Source: Candidatus Cryptobacteroides avistercoris (GTDB lineage Bacteria; Bacteroidota; Bacteroidia; Bacteroidales; UBA932). From it: DNA of 39,956 nucleotides. Under the pieces are notes generated by a model that saw only the letters and a program-made list of their open reading frames with translations, did not search any database and was not told the DNA's origin. Within the stretch, counting starts at the first letter, position 1. Each line of letters opens with the position of its first letter. A program made the translations under genes and the position numbers. The stretch covers positions 1 through 39,956 of the forward strand of contig JADILW010000042.1 in NCBI GenBank assembly GCA_017695095.1. Direction: 5' to 3'. Positions 27,413 to 35,357 of this stretch are shown one piece after another.

Positions 27413-28777
27413 ATGATAAACATCCACGAAGTATTCGAGACGCACGACATGATCGAGAAGGACAATCTCGACGTGCGCACCATCACCATAGGAATCAGCC
27501 TGCTCGACTGCGCCACCGACAGCGTGGACGGCACCTGCGCGAGAATAAGGGAGAAAATCCTCTCGCTCGCCTCCGACCTGAGAAAGACCGCCGACGACAT
27601 ATCGGCCGAATTCGGAATACCGATAGTCAACAAGCGCGTTTCCGTGACCCCCATATCGCTCGTGGGCGCCGGCTGCTGCAGGACCGCGTCCGATTTCGTG
27701 AAGATTGCAAAGACCCTGGACGAGACTGCCGCCCGCATAGGCGTGAACTTCCTCGGCGGCTATTCTGCCATCGTCTCCAAGGGCATGACCCCGGCCGACA
27801 GGCTGCTCATCGAGTCCATTCCGGAAGCCCTTTCCGTAACCGAGAGGGTGTGCAGCAGCGTGAACGTGGGCTCCACGAAGACGGGTCTTGACATGGACGC
27901 CGTCCGCCTCATGGGCCGGACGATAAAGCGCACCGCGGAACTCACCGCCGACAGGAACTCGATAGGCTGCGCCAAGCTTGTGGTGCTCTGCAACGCACCC
28001 GACGACAACCCCTTCATGGCCGGGGCCTTCCACGGAGTCACCGAGGCCGACGCCGTGATAAACGTCGGGGTCAGCGGCCCCGGAGTTGTCAAGGCCGCAC
28101 TGGAGAAAGTCCGCGGAGAGAGCTTCGAAGCGCTCTGTGAGACCATAAAGAAGACCGCGTTCAAGATCACCCGCACCGGCCAGCTCGTGGCTCAGGAAGC
28201 CTCGCGCAGGCTCGGCATACCCTTCGGCATAATAGACCTTTCGCTAGCACCCACGCCCGCGATAGGCGATTCAGTGGCCGACATCCTCAAGGAGATAGGG
28301 CTGGAGCAGCCCGGCGCGCCCGGCACCACCGCCGCTCTCGCGCTGCTCAACGACCAGGTCAAGAAGGGCGGCATCATGGCGTCGTCCTATGTGGGCGGTC
28401 TCAGCGGAGCCTTCATCCCGGTCAGTGAGGACCAGGGCATGATAGACGCTGCGGAATGCGGGGCCCTGACCATAGAGAAGCTGGAGGCTATGACCTGCGT
28501 ATGTTCCGTCGGGCTCGACATGATTGCTATTCCAGGCGACACCCCGGCGTCCACGTTGTCCGGCATAATCGCCGACGAGGCGGCCATCGGAATGATTAAC
28601 CAGAAGACCACCGCCGTGAGGATCATTCCCGCGCAGGGGATGAAGGTGGGTGACCGTCTGGAGTTCGGCGGGCTGCTGGGCTACGCTCCCGTAATGCCGG
28701 TCAACCGTTTCAGCTGCGAGGCTTTCATCAGCCGCGAGGGGCGGATTCCAGCCCCGGTGCATAGTTTCAAGAACTGA
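27413..28777 (+). CDS. UPF0210/PFL family protein (DUF711)
   Basis: The protein has 454 aa, a usual length for UPF0210. Family motifs are [88 protein letters not shown] and [21 protein letters not shown]. The fold is a glycyl-radical-enzyme-like (PFL-like) barrel but no glycyl-radical motif is seen and the function is unknown. It is presumably regulated by or works with the ACT protein upstream. Its last five codons form the left arm of a 22-bp perfect inverted repeat. Confidence 0.88.
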   Translation: MINIHEVFETHDMIEKDNLDVRTITIGISLLDCATDSVDGTCARIREKILSLASDLRKTADDISAEFGIPIVNKRVSVTPISLVGAGCCRTASDFVKIAKTLDETAARIGVNFLGGYSAIVSKGMTPADRLLIESIPEALSVTERVCSSVNVGSTKTGLDMDAVRLMGRTIKRTAELTADRNSIGCAKLVVLCNAPDDNPFMAGAFHGVTEADAVINVGVSGPGVVKAALEKVRGESFEALCETIKKTAFKITRTGQLVAQEASRRLGIPFGIIDLSLAPTPAIGDSVADILKEIGLEQPGAPGTTAALALLNDQVKKGGIMASSYVGGLSGAFIPVSEDQGMIDAAECGALTIEKLEAMTCVCSVGLDMIAIPGDTPASTLSGIIADEAAIGMINQKTTAVRIIPAQGMKVGDRLEFGGLLGYAPVMPVNRFSCEAFISREGRIPAPVHSFKN

Positions 28778-28804
28778 CGGCTGTCAGTTCTTGAAACTAT
28801 GCAC
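28757..28804. repeat. 22-bp perfect inverted repeat overlapping the UPF0210 stop codon
   Basis: The arms 28757-28778 and 28783-28804 are exact complements around a 4-nt loop GGCT. The left arm holds the codons for HSFKN and the TGA (28775-28777). The stem may stop transcription, although no T-run follows. Confidence 0.85.
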
Positions 28805-28926
28805 TCATTTCCAATTCACAACGCTTCGCGTTGCTCGGCCGTCGCTCTGCTCCGGCCGCCGGCTCCGCTGCCTCGATTTGCTATGCAAATCTCGCTGACG
28901 CTCCGCCGGGCCGCTGATGCGGCGGG
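28805..28926. repeat. GC-rich palindromic sequence between convergent genes
   Basis: This 122-bp spacer contains CGGCCG...CGGCCG and GATTTGC-TAT-GCAAATC (28875-28891), plus CTCCGCTGCCTC, which resembles the TTCCGCTGCGCTCC of the cores at 31916-32054 and 39612-39723. It is probably another member or relic of the same palindrome class. Confidence 0.4.
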
Positions 28927-30105
28927 CTAACGCAATTTGTTCTCTTCGAAATGACGGCGGACGCGGAGGAAATACCACACGACCCCCGCGGCGTTCAGGA
29001 AAAGAGCCGCCCAGAAAGCAGTGTGGTAGCCGAAATGCTCTGACAACATGCCTCCGAGCAGCACCCCGAGGCCGAGACCCGCGTCCCATGAAGTCAGAAT
29101 CGAGGAATTGGCCGTGCCTCGCTGGTTGTTTTCGGCGAGGTTCACGAACATGTTTTGGAAAGCCGGATACATGTGCCCGTTGCCCAGACCTATGATGAAG
29201 GCCGAAGCATAATAGCCGAAAGGCGTCTTGAGCGCCGCAAACACCAGATAGCCCAGCAGAGAGGCCAGGCAGCCGATGGAGGCGTTGTAGCTGACCCTGT
29301 TCTCCCTCAGCGCCTTCGCGCCGGTGAGCCGGGACACTATGAGTCCTATGGCGAACAGCGAGAAGAATATTCCCGTTCCGCTCGTGATGCCCAGCTCCTC
29401 CCTGCCGTAGATCGCCACATAGGTGGAGACCACGCCGTAGCTGAAGGAGAAACACATCATCGCCAGAGCTTCGCGCCAGCCCTTGAGCAGGAAGAAGCGG
29501 TCGAGCGAGAGCACGCTCTTCTCGGGCTTGAAGTCTCTCGGAGGAAGCTTGATGGAGGCGTCGACAAGCAGTCCCGCCAGCGATATGGCCATGGAGAGCC
29601 AGAAAAGCGCATGGAAGTCCCCTTCGAAGGCCTGCAGCATGTAGATCGCCAGCACCGGTCCGAGGGCGGTCGCCAGGTTGTTGCTGAGTCCGTAGTAGCC
29701 TATGCCCTCGCTTCTGCGCGATGAGGGGAGCACGTCGATGGCCACGGTGCTCGCGGCCACCGTGGTCGCCCCGAAAGGCGCTCCGTGGAGGGTCCTGAAT
29801 ATCGTGAACATGGCCAGGCTTCCGGCCACGATATAGCCGAAGAAGAGCAGGAAAAAGAAGAAACTGCACACCATGAGCACGGTCTTGCGCGGGTAATTGT
29901 CCACTACATATCCGCTGAACAGCCTGATGATCAGAGCCATCAGCGTATACCCGGCCAGGGCCATGCCTATTGCGTCGTTGGTCGCCCCGAAAGTGTCGCT
30001 CAGATAGAGCGGCAGCAGAGGCACGATCAGGGTGAACGAGAAATTCAGCAGAAAGTTTCCCGTCCATATCTTGAGATAGTTGCTGTTCCAAAGTTTATCT
30101 GCCAT
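28927..30105 (-). CDS. Major facilitator superfamily transporter
   Basis: The protein has 392 aa with about 12 membrane helices. The N-half loop motif is FSGYVVDNYPRKTVLM (MFS motif A type, G-x3-D-x2-R-K), and SSRRSEGIGYYGLSNNLATALGPVLAIYML is the motif C-like helix 5 with Gly-Pro, typical of drug-type exporters. The substrate is unknown. The start is chosen at MADK (30105), which overlaps the tcdA stop by 11 nt; an ATG at 30114 is also possible. It is cotranscribed with tcdA. Confidence 0.83.
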   Translation of the reverse strand: MADKLWNSNYLKIWTGNFLLNFSFTLIVPLLPLYLSDTFGATNDAIGMALAGYTLMALIIRLFSGYVVDNYPRKTVLMVCSFFFFLLFFGYIVAGSLAMFTIFRTLHGAPFGATTVAASTVAIDVLPSSRRSEGIGYYGLSNNLATALGPVLAIYMLQAFEGDFHALFWLSMAISLAGLLVDASIKLPPRDFKPEKSVLSLDRFFLLKGWREALAMMCFSFSYGVVSTYVAIYGREELGITSGTGIFFSLFAIGLIVSRLTGAKALRENRVSYNASIGCLASLLGYLVFAALKTPFGYYASAFIIGLGNGHMYPAFQNMFVNLAENNQRGTANSSILTSWDAGLGLGVLLGGMLSEHFGYHTAFWAALFLNAAGVVWYFLRVRRHFEENKLR

Positions 30106-30889
30106 CGTCTTCATTCTTCTTGAGCGTCCTGCGGTAGATGTCATTTATGACCAGCCCCGCCAGCGTCATCCCGAATATGGCCGTGACCGGAGCCGTGGTG
30201 CCGTTGATTACGGCCTTGCCCGACGCCGCTGCCTCGGCCGAGAGCGAAGCTTCGGAATCACCGCCGCAGGCCCCTCTGTTCCCGAGCACCTCGTCGCCGT
30301 AGACGCAGAGGAACGAACGTTCGGGAACAGTCCCCTTCTGCCGCAGCTTCTTGCGCAGGGCTGCGCCGAGCGGGCAGTCCCTGACCTTCCAGAAATCAGC
30401 CGTCCGCACGCGCAGAGGGTCGATCTTGAGGGCCGCGCCCATCGACGAGAAGAACACGGCTCCGGAATCCGCGGCGGCAAGTATCAGCCGCGCCTTGTTC
30501 TTCAGGGTGTCAATCGCGTCGATGACGTAGTCGTAGGCCGAGAGGTCGAACTCGTCCGCCGTCTGCTCCCCGTAGACCTTGTCCACCGCTTCGATCTCGG
30601 CGTTGGGGTTGATGTCCAGCAGCCTGCGTTTCAGCGCTTCCACCTTCACCTCGCCCACCGAGCTCACGGTGGCCATCAGCTGGCGGTTGATGTTGCTCGG
30701 ACTCACCTTGTCGGAGTCCACTATGGTCAGCCGGCGCACGCCGGAACGCACCAGCCCCTCGGCGCACCAGCTGCCGACTCCCCCGACTCCGAAGATTATC
30801 ACCTTCGCCGAGCGGAAAGCCGCGAGCACGTCGCCACCGACGAGCAGTTCCGTCCTCTGGAAAATCTCTTTTTCAGAATATTCTTGCAT
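30095..30889 (-). CDS. tcdA: tRNA threonylcarbamoyladenosine dehydratase (TcdA-like E1 superfamily)
   Basis: The protein has 264 aa. The E1/ThiF-type ATP-binding motif is VIIFGVGGVGSWCAEGLVRSG, followed by LTIVDSDKVSPSNINRQLMA (conserved Asp and NxNRQ) and YDYVIDAIDTLKNKARL. The middle has DCPLGAALRKKLRQKG and VINGTTAPVTAIFGMTLAG near the C-terminus as in TcdA/CsdL. It cyclises the threonylcarbamoyl group of t6A37 in tRNA. I start at MQEYSEKEIFQRTELLVG (30889), the usual N-terminus; longer frames would overlap the divergent ridA promoter. A minus-strand TATATTTG box lies at 30917-30910. Confidence 0.87.
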   Translation of the reverse strand: MQEYSEKEIFQRTELLVGGDVLAAFRSAKVIIFGVGGVGSWCAEGLVRSGVRRLTIVDSDKVSPSNINRQLMATVSSVGEVKVEALKRRLLDINPNAEIEAVDKVYGEQTADEFDLSAYDYVIDAIDTLKNKARLILAAADSGAVFFSSMGAALKIDPLRVRTADFWKVRDCPLGAALRKKLRQKGTVPERSFLCVYGDEVLGNRGACGGDSEASLSAEAAASGKAVINGTTAPVTAIFGMTLAGLVINDIYRRTLKKNEDDGR

Positions 30890-30966
30890 GTCAGCTGAGA
30901 TTCGGAGAGCAAATATACTATAAGACTGGAATTTTTCGTATCTTCGCAAAGATAAGATTGACCAAA

Positions 30967-31341
30967 ATGAAAAAGACGATAGCTTCACCCAAGGCTCCGG
31001 CAGCGGTCGGACCCTATTCACAGGCGATAGAACTCAACGGCACGCTCTTCATTTCAGGACAGCTGCCCACCGACCCCGCCACCGGGGAGATGCCCGACGG
31101 AATCGAGGCCCAGACCCGCCGCTCGCTCGACAACCTCGGCTACATACTCGAAGAGGCCGGGCTCAGCTTCGACGACGTGGTGAAGACCACGGTGCTGCTC
31201 GACGACATCAGCAACTTCGGAGCCATGAACGCAGTCTACGCCGAATACTTCAAGGGCGACAAGCCTGCGAGAGTCTGCTACCAGGTGGCCGCGCTTCCCA
31301 AGGGCGCCAAGGTGGAGATAGACGCCGTCGCGGGCAGATAG
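30967..31341 (+). CDS. ridA: RidA family enamine/imine deaminase
   Basis: The protein has 124 aa, a complete YjgF/RidA chain: APAAVGPYSQAIELNGTLFISGQLPTDPATGEMP, then PARVCYQVAALPKGAKVEIDAVA with the carboxylate-binding Arg and the catalytic Glu. It hydrolyses reactive 2-aminoacrylate made by PLP enzymes, in the cytoplasm. The ATG is at 30967; a TATCTTCG box (30939-30946) inside a TATCTT/AAGATA palindrome is the likely promoter. The following small gene begins 6 nt after the stop. Confidence 0.93.
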   Translation: MKKTIASPKAPAAVGPYSQAIELNGTLFISGQLPTDPATGEMPDGIEAQTRRSLDNLGYILEEAGLSFDDVVKTTVLLDDISNFGAMNAVYAEYFKGDKPARVCYQVAALPKGAKVEIDAVAGR

Positions 31342-31347
31342 TCCCCG

Positions 31348-31755
31348 ATGAAAAGACTCCTCGGAATACTTTCCATACTGCTGCTGGCACTGCTGTGCCG
31401 GTCGGCGCTGAGTCATGGCGCATCAGACGACGGAGCGGCCGTAAAGGCGGGCGGCGACAGGCAGCCGACCTGCTGCGGGGCGCTCCTCGCCACCGAAAAT
31501 CCCGACGATTCCGTGCCGGAGCTGAGGCTCGAAGAGCGCTTCGGCTCGGGTGTGCTGGCCCCTTCCGGCAAATCCCGCACCCTGAACTGCGGCTCACGGC
31601 GCGTCAATTCATCTTTCAGAAACATATTGTTCAAGGGAGGAGACACCATAGGTCTCAGCTGCCCTGAGCTGCAATATCTCCATTCCGCGGCCGCCGCGCC
31701 GCCAGGCAGCTACCGGCACCCCATCCCCGTCATCCTCCAGAACCTCCGGATCTGA
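31348..31755 (+). CDS. Small hypothetical secreted protein
   Basis: The protein has 135 aa. Residues 1-22 look like a signal peptide (MKRLLGILSILLLALLCRSALSH). The rest has two adjacent Cys residues (QPTCCGALL), two more Cys (LNCGSRR, LSCPEL) and a C-terminus YRHPIPVILQNLRI. No domain is recognised. It starts 6 nt after ridA, so it is probably cotranscribed, and a clear terminator follows 100 nt later. Bacteroidota genomes encode many small exported proteins of this sort; role unknown. Confidence 0.55.
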   Translation: MKRLLGILSILLLALLCRSALSHGASDDGAAVKAGGDRQPTCCGALLATENPDDSVPELRLEERFGSGVLAPSGKSRTLNCGSRRVNSSFRNILFKGGDTIGLSCPELQYLHSAAAAPPGSYRHPIPVILQNLRI

Positions 31756-31854
31756 TTCCTCCCACACCAGCGGAAGTATCTCTTTCCGCCGGCATCTCCA
31801 GGTCCAGTGCTTACTACACCCCGTTCATTGATTCCAATATCGGAATCTTGTATG

Positions 31855-31884
31855 TAGCATGCCCGGAGCCATGCTAGTTTTTTT
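31855..31884 (+). terminator. Intrinsic terminator of the ridA operon
   Basis: The 7-bp stem TAGCATG / CATGCTA (31855-31861, 31870-31876) with an 8-nt loop is followed by G and seven T (31878-31884). Confidence 0.85.
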
Positions 31885-31915
31885 AACAAACGTATAGAAT
31901 TATCAGTTTGACATC

Positions 31916-32054
31916 GCATTTCTCTGTCCGCTCGCGGGAGGCTAGCCGCCCGCGGCTGTGAGCGGGCGATGCTCCTGAGTCGGATTGCAAATCCGGCTGA
32001 ACAGGAGCATCGATGGAGCGCAGCGGAACCTCCCGCGAGCGGACAGAGAAATGC
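31916..32054. repeat. Nested palindromic element 1 (139 bp)
   Basis: The outer arms 31916-31941 and 32029-32054 are perfect 26-bp complements. Inside is a core (31938-32032, from GAGG to CCTC) that is the reverse complement of the core at 39636-39699, with a 31-bp insertion at its centre. The insertion is itself palindromic (TCCTG...CAGGA around CGGATT-GCA-AATCCG, 31981-31995). The element sits after a terminator and before a small membrane protein gene. No transposase or coding capacity is present. Confidence 0.85.
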
Positions 32055-32076
32055 AGGAAAAAAGACAACAATACCA

Positions 32077-32520
32077 ATGAACAAAGAATTCACCCGCGTC
32101 CGCAGCGCCCGCGACCTCGTACTCTCCCTGGTCCTCACGCTCGCCGGACTCGCATGCATACTCGTACCTTCATCAATCGCAGTCAGCATCCTCGGATGCT
32201 TCATCACCATAGTTGGCATCGTGCTGCTCTGCGTGCTCAAGAGCGTCCGCAGGGACGAAACCGGAGCCAACTACAAGCTCGTCCACAGGTTCTATCCCAA
32301 GGCCCGCAAGAAAGAAATCCTCGAAGCCCTCGCCGGCGACCCTTCCGCCCACGACTGGACAGAATCCGGTTCGGAGGAAAGCCTGAGGCTCGACGTCTAC
32401 AGCTGCAAGGAGAACAACACAGTCTATGTGCAGTGCTTCGAGTTCATCCCCTACGAATACCTGAGCTGCTCGGACTGGTTCAAGTTCGACCTCGACAAAT
32501 GCGGCAATCTCTGCAAGTAG
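32077..32520 (+). CDS. Small hypothetical membrane protein
   Basis: The protein has 147 aa. Two membrane helices lie at about 13-30 (LVLSLVLTLAGLACILV) and 34-53 (AVSILGCFITIVGIVLLCVL), followed by a soluble domain of about 90 aa: VHRFYPKARKKEILEALAGD, then SLRLDVYSCKENNTVYVQCFEFIPYEYLSCSDWFKFDLDKCGNLC. The last part is rich in Cys (six from residue 110 on). No family is recognised. The ATG at 32077 was chosen because upstream frames run into the palindromic element. A bidirectional terminator follows. Confidence 0.65.
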   Translation: MNKEFTRVRSARDLVLSLVLTLAGLACILVPSSIAVSILGCFITIVGIVLLCVLKSVRRDETGANYKLVHRFYPKARKKEILEALAGDPSAHDWTESGSEESLRLDVYSCKENNTVYVQCFEFIPYEYLSCSDWFKFDLDKCGNLCK

Positions 32521-32577
32521 AACAATAAAAACCGAAAAGACAAAAAAGACAACAAACCCGATATGTAAAATGCAAAC

Positions 32578-32603
32578 GAGGGTCTGCCGTCCGGCAGGCC
32601 CTC
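32578..32603. terminator. Bidirectional terminator between convergent genes
   Basis: The stem GAGGGTCTGCC / GGCAGGCCCTC (11 pairs with one T-G) has a tight GTCC loop, preceded by AAAATG and followed by ATTTTAT, so it can work for both the membrane protein (+) and the SLC13 permease (-). Confidence 0.8.
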
Positions 32604-32626
32604 ATTTTATGTACTTCAGTACAATA

Positions 32627-34480
32627 TCAGAACGGGAAGAGCAGCGGCAGCACCAGCACCATGACCACGCCCATTATTATCTGAAGCGGCAGTCCGACCT
32701 TCACGTAGTCCATGAAGCTGTACTGCCCCGCCGACAGCACGAGCGCGTTGGGCGGGGTCGAGAAGGGCGAGGCGAAGCACATGCTCGCGGCCACGGTGAC
32801 GGCGAACATGAACGGCACCGGGCTCACCCCGAGCTGCAGCGCACTCTGCATCGCGATGGGGGCCATCAGCAGCGCGGTCACCGTATTGCTGATGAACATC
32901 GTCATCAGAGAGGTGGTGAAATAGATTCCCGCCAGCAGCGCGAGCGGGCCGAAACCGCCGATGCTGTTGACCAGAGTGTCGGAAATCCAGTTTGACACGC
33001 CGGTCTTCTCGAGGGCGAGCGACATAGGCATCATCGCCGCGAACAGCACGATGGTCTGCCAGTTTATCGTCTTGTACGCTCCTTCCATGCCGCGCACGCA
33101 TCCGGTCATCACCATGAGCACGGCGGCAATCAGCACCGCGGTCACGGGGGCGACGGGAATGAAGTCGAACACCATGAGCACCACCATGAGCACCATGATC
33201 AGCGCCGCTATGGGGGCCTTGTAGTCGAGAGTGACCTTGGCGGCCTCTTCGAGAGGCTGGCCGAGAACCACCCAGTCCTCGTCTTCATTGGAAAGGCGCG
33301 CTATGTCCTTCCATCCGCCCTGCACGAGCAGCACGTCGCCCTCGTGCATCTTCACGTCGGCGATGTCGTGGAGCAGATATTCCTGCTTGCGGCGTATGCC
33401 GAGCACGTTGACGTTGAATTTCTCGCGGAAGCCGGCCTCGCGCACCGTATGGTTGTTCACCCGGGCTGACGACATCAGCAGCACCTCGGCTATGCCGATG
33501 TCGTAGAAGTCGAGCGACGCAGTGTCGCCGGTCTCCTCGGTGCTGTGGTCGTCCATTAGCGTGAGGCGGCAGTCATCGGCGAAGCGCTGCACCTGGGAGC
33601 GGTCGCCCGAGAGGTAGAGCACGTCGTTGCCGTCGAGCACCGTGTCGGGCGCGGAGTACTGCTTCACCGTGCGCATGAAGCGCTGCTGCACATTGTCCTG
33701 GCGGCGTATCTCCAATATGTTGAGCCCGTACCTGTTGCGCAGGTCGAGGCTTCCCATGGTCTTCCCGACCACCTCGGAGTCCTGGGGGATGCGCACGCGG
33801 AACAGGTTCACCGAGAGCCCGTATTCGTTGACCAGTTCGTTCAGCGACTTGCTGCCGGAGGAGGAATTCTCAGACTTGCGGCGCTTGGTCAGGAACTTCT
33901 TGCTGAGCGGCATCAGCACGACCACGCCCACGGCCACGCATATCAGGCCGACGGGCAGGAAGGAGAAGAACGAGAGCCTGTCGAACCCGGCTGAGGCGAG
34001 AGCGTCGCTCACGATAAGGTTCGGAGGGGTACCGATCAGGGTCATCATTCCGCCCATGCTGCTCGCGAAAGCGAGAGGCATCAGCAGGCGGCTGGGGTTC
34101 GCTCCCGCGAGGGCGGCCATGCTCACCACGATGGGCAGCATCAGCGCCACGGTTCCGGTATTGCTCACGAAGGCTCCTATGCCCGCCGTGGTGAGAATCA
34201 CGAGCAGAAAGAGACGGGTCTCGCTCTTGCCGGCGAGCTTGAGTATCTTGCCGCTTATCATCTTGGCGAGGCCGGTCTGGAATATTCCGCCGCCCACGAT
34301 GAACAGCCCCACCATCATTATCACGGTGGAGTTGGAGAAGCCGGAAAGCCCCTCCTCGGGAGTCAGTATCTGGAATATCAGCAGCGCCAGCAGCGCACAC
34401 AGGGCCACGAGGTCCGACCGCACCTTTCCGCTGACGAAAAAGATGATCGAGACGGCCAGTATTATTATGGTAACAAGCAT
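32627..34480 (-). CDS. SLC13/DASS-type anion permease with TrkA-C domains
   Basis: The protein has 617 aa. Helices in the first about 190 residues include SNSTVIMMVGLFIVGGGIF, SNTGTVALMLPIVVSMAAL and MMTLIGTPPNLIVSDAL (SNT and TPPN sodium/substrate motifs of the SLC13 family). A soluble central region (about 200-400) has two RCK_C/TrkA-C domains: VRIPQDSEVVGKTMGSLDLRN and NHTVREAGFREKFNVNVLGIRRK, each ending in a GDVLLVQGG- or NDVLYLSGD-like strand. The second helical half has SNTVTALLMAPIA and TPPNALV. Dicarboxylate or sulfate uptake is typical; the substrate is not determined. A TAACTTTG box on the minus strand (34513-34506) probably drives it. Confidence 0.88.
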   Translation of the reverse strand: MLVTIIILAVSIIFFVSGKVRSDLVALCALLALLIFQILTPEEGLSGFSNSTVIMMVGLFIVGGGIFQTGLAKMISGKILKLAGKSETRLFLLVILTTAGIGAFVSNTGTVALMLPIVVSMAALAGANPSRLLMPLAFASSMGGMMTLIGTPPNLIVSDALASAGFDRLSFFSFLPVGLICVAVGVVVLMPLSKKFLTKRRKSENSSSGSKSLNELVNEYGLSVNLFRVRIPQDSEVVGKTMGSLDLRNRYGLNILEIRRQDNVQQRFMRTVKQYSAPDTVLDGNDVLYLSGDRSQVQRFADDCRLTLMDDHSTEETGDTASLDFYDIGIAEVLLMSSARVNNHTVREAGFREKFNVNVLGIRRKQEYLLHDIADVKMHEGDVLLVQGGWKDIARLSNEDEDWVVLGQPLEEAAKVTLDYKAPIAALIMVLMVVLMVFDFIPVAPVTAVLIAAVLMVMTGCVRGMEGAYKTINWQTIVLFAAMMPMSLALEKTGVSNWISDTLVNSIGGFGPLALLAGIYFTTSLMTMFISNTVTALLMAPIAMQSALQLGVSPVPFMFAVTVAASMCFASPFSTPPNALVLSAGQYSFMDYVKVGLPLQIIMGVVMVLVLPLLFPF

Positions 34481-34505
34481 ATCTTTTTAACGGTTCATAT
34501 CCCGA

Positions 34506-34513
34506 CAAAGTTA
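34506..34513 (-). promoter_or_regulatory. -7 box of the SLC13 permease gene
   Basis: TAACTTTG on the minus strand matches TAnnTTTG; the -33 is not clear. It lies about 45 bp from the divergent arginine operon promoter. Confidence 0.5.
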
Positions 34514-34552
34514 ACAAAAACATCGCTGCCCTCTTATATAAAAATGGATTAT

Positions 34553-34583
34553 TTTGTTTCGACGATTTAAATCACTATCTTTG
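34553..34583 (+). promoter_or_regulatory. Promoter of the arginine biosynthesis operon
   Basis: TTTG (34553-34556), exactly 19 bp, then TATCTTTG (34576-34583): a perfect Bacteroidota promoter. Transcription should start near 34590, leaving a 177-nt leader. Confidence 0.8.
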
Positions 34584-34590
34584 CCGCGCT

Positions 34591-34635
34591 ATGAATTACA
34601 ATTTTTCGAGATATTCTGTCTTCTGCCGAATTTAG
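34591..34635 (+). CDS. Possible 14-codon leader peptide of the arginine operon
   Basis: ATG-initiated frame MNYNFSRYSVFCRI with Arg codons AGA and CGA, starting at the predicted transcript start. A 5-bp hairpin GGAGG/CCTCC (34635-34652) begins at its stop codon, and a 9-bp inverted repeat AATTTTCAT/ATGAAAATT (34664-34716) lies downstream. An attenuation-type leader is possible, but two Arg codons in 14 is weak evidence and no terminator T-run is seen. Confidence 0.3.
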   Translation: MNYNFSRYSVFCRI

Positions 34636-34766
34636 GAGGCGTAGAACCCTCCCACAATCCGGAAATTTTCATAGTACCCCAAAAGTAGCAAAGAATTTTC
34701 GTCCTTAATGAAAATTGCAATTGACAATCCAGGTTTGTCTTGCCGTTAGGGACTTTATATGCAGAA

Positions 34767-35357
34767 ATGAAGATAAACGTATGCGTGGCTGACGAGAGCC
34801 ACACCAGATTCGCAGAGACCATCTGCCGCGAAATCTACATCTCCTCTCTTGAGCGCAAGACGGGAATCGCCAAGCGCACTCCCGAATACATCTGCGGGAA
34901 GATAAGGGCGGGCAAGGCGGTGATAGCCGTGACCGACGACGGCGACTTCGCCGGCTTCTCCTACATCGAGTCCTGGGGAGGAAAGAGTTTCGTAGCCAAT
35001 TCCGGCCTCATCGTCGCTCATGCCTACAGGGGCATGGGCGTGGCCAAGATGATAAAGGAGCAGACCTTCCTGCTCTCCCGCCGCCTCTTCCCCGAGGCCA
35101 AGATATTCTCCATCACCACCGGAGCCGCGGTCATGAAGATGAACTACGAGTTCGGCTTCCGCCCGGTCCCCTTCACGGAGCTCACCGACGACCCTGAATT
35201 CTGGAAGGGCTGCGAGGGCTGCCGCCATTTCGAGATTCTCAAGAACCACGACTACAAGATGTGCATCTGCACCGGACTGCTCTACGATCCGAAAGAGCAT
35301 CTGACCATCCATCATCCCGACGAAACAACAGACTCAAGCGATAACCATGGACAATAA
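34767..35357 (+). CDS. GNAT-family N-acyltransferase of the arginine operon (putative glutamate acyltransferase)
   Basis: The protein has 196 aa from ATG 34767. The GNAT acyl-CoA loop is LIVAHAYRGMGVAKMIKEQ (about 81-99; RGMGVA in place of RxxGxG/A). A conserved block ITTGAAVMKMNYEFGFRPVPFTELTDD follows. The C-terminal part has four Cys in CEGCRHF (149, 152) and MCICTG (166, 168), a likely metal site. As the first gene before argG it probably makes the N-acylglutamate (acetyl or succinyl) that starts the pathway, replacing ArgA or ArgJ; this is inferred from context and from similar Bacteroidota operons. Its stop lies 11 nt inside argG. Confidence 0.8.
   Translation: MKINVCVADESHTRFAETICREIYISSLERKTGIAKRTPEYICGKIRAGKAVIAVTDDGDFAGFSYIESWGGKSFVANSGLIVAHAYRGMGVAKMIKEQTFLLSRRLFPEAKIFSITTGAAVMKMNYEFGFRPVPFTELTDDPEFWKGCEGCRHFEILKNHDYKMCICTGLLYDPKEHLTIHHPDETTDSSDNHGQ

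Larger units (their letters stand above)
31756..32076. other. Intergenic region with terminator and nested palindrome
   Basis: This 321-bp gap holds the terminator at 31855-31884 and the nested palindromic element 31916-32054. The short stretch 31756-31854 contains only a small hairpin GATTCC/GGAATC. The right arm of the palindrome ends 22 nt before the next ATG. No gene is seen. Confidence 0.6.

Noticed and set aside
31916..32054. Invertible promoter of the Bacteroides phase-variation type
   Set aside because: The arms differ entirely from those of the second copy, the enclosed segment is itself palindromic, and no good promoter or invertase gene is visible; a foldback element fits better.
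31710..32270. 186-codon minus-strand frame
   Set aside because: It runs antisense through a terminator, the palindrome and a better plus-strand gene.
34589..34822. 77-codon minus-strand frame over the arginine leader
   Set aside because: It is antisense to the leader and GNAT start and shows no gene-like features.
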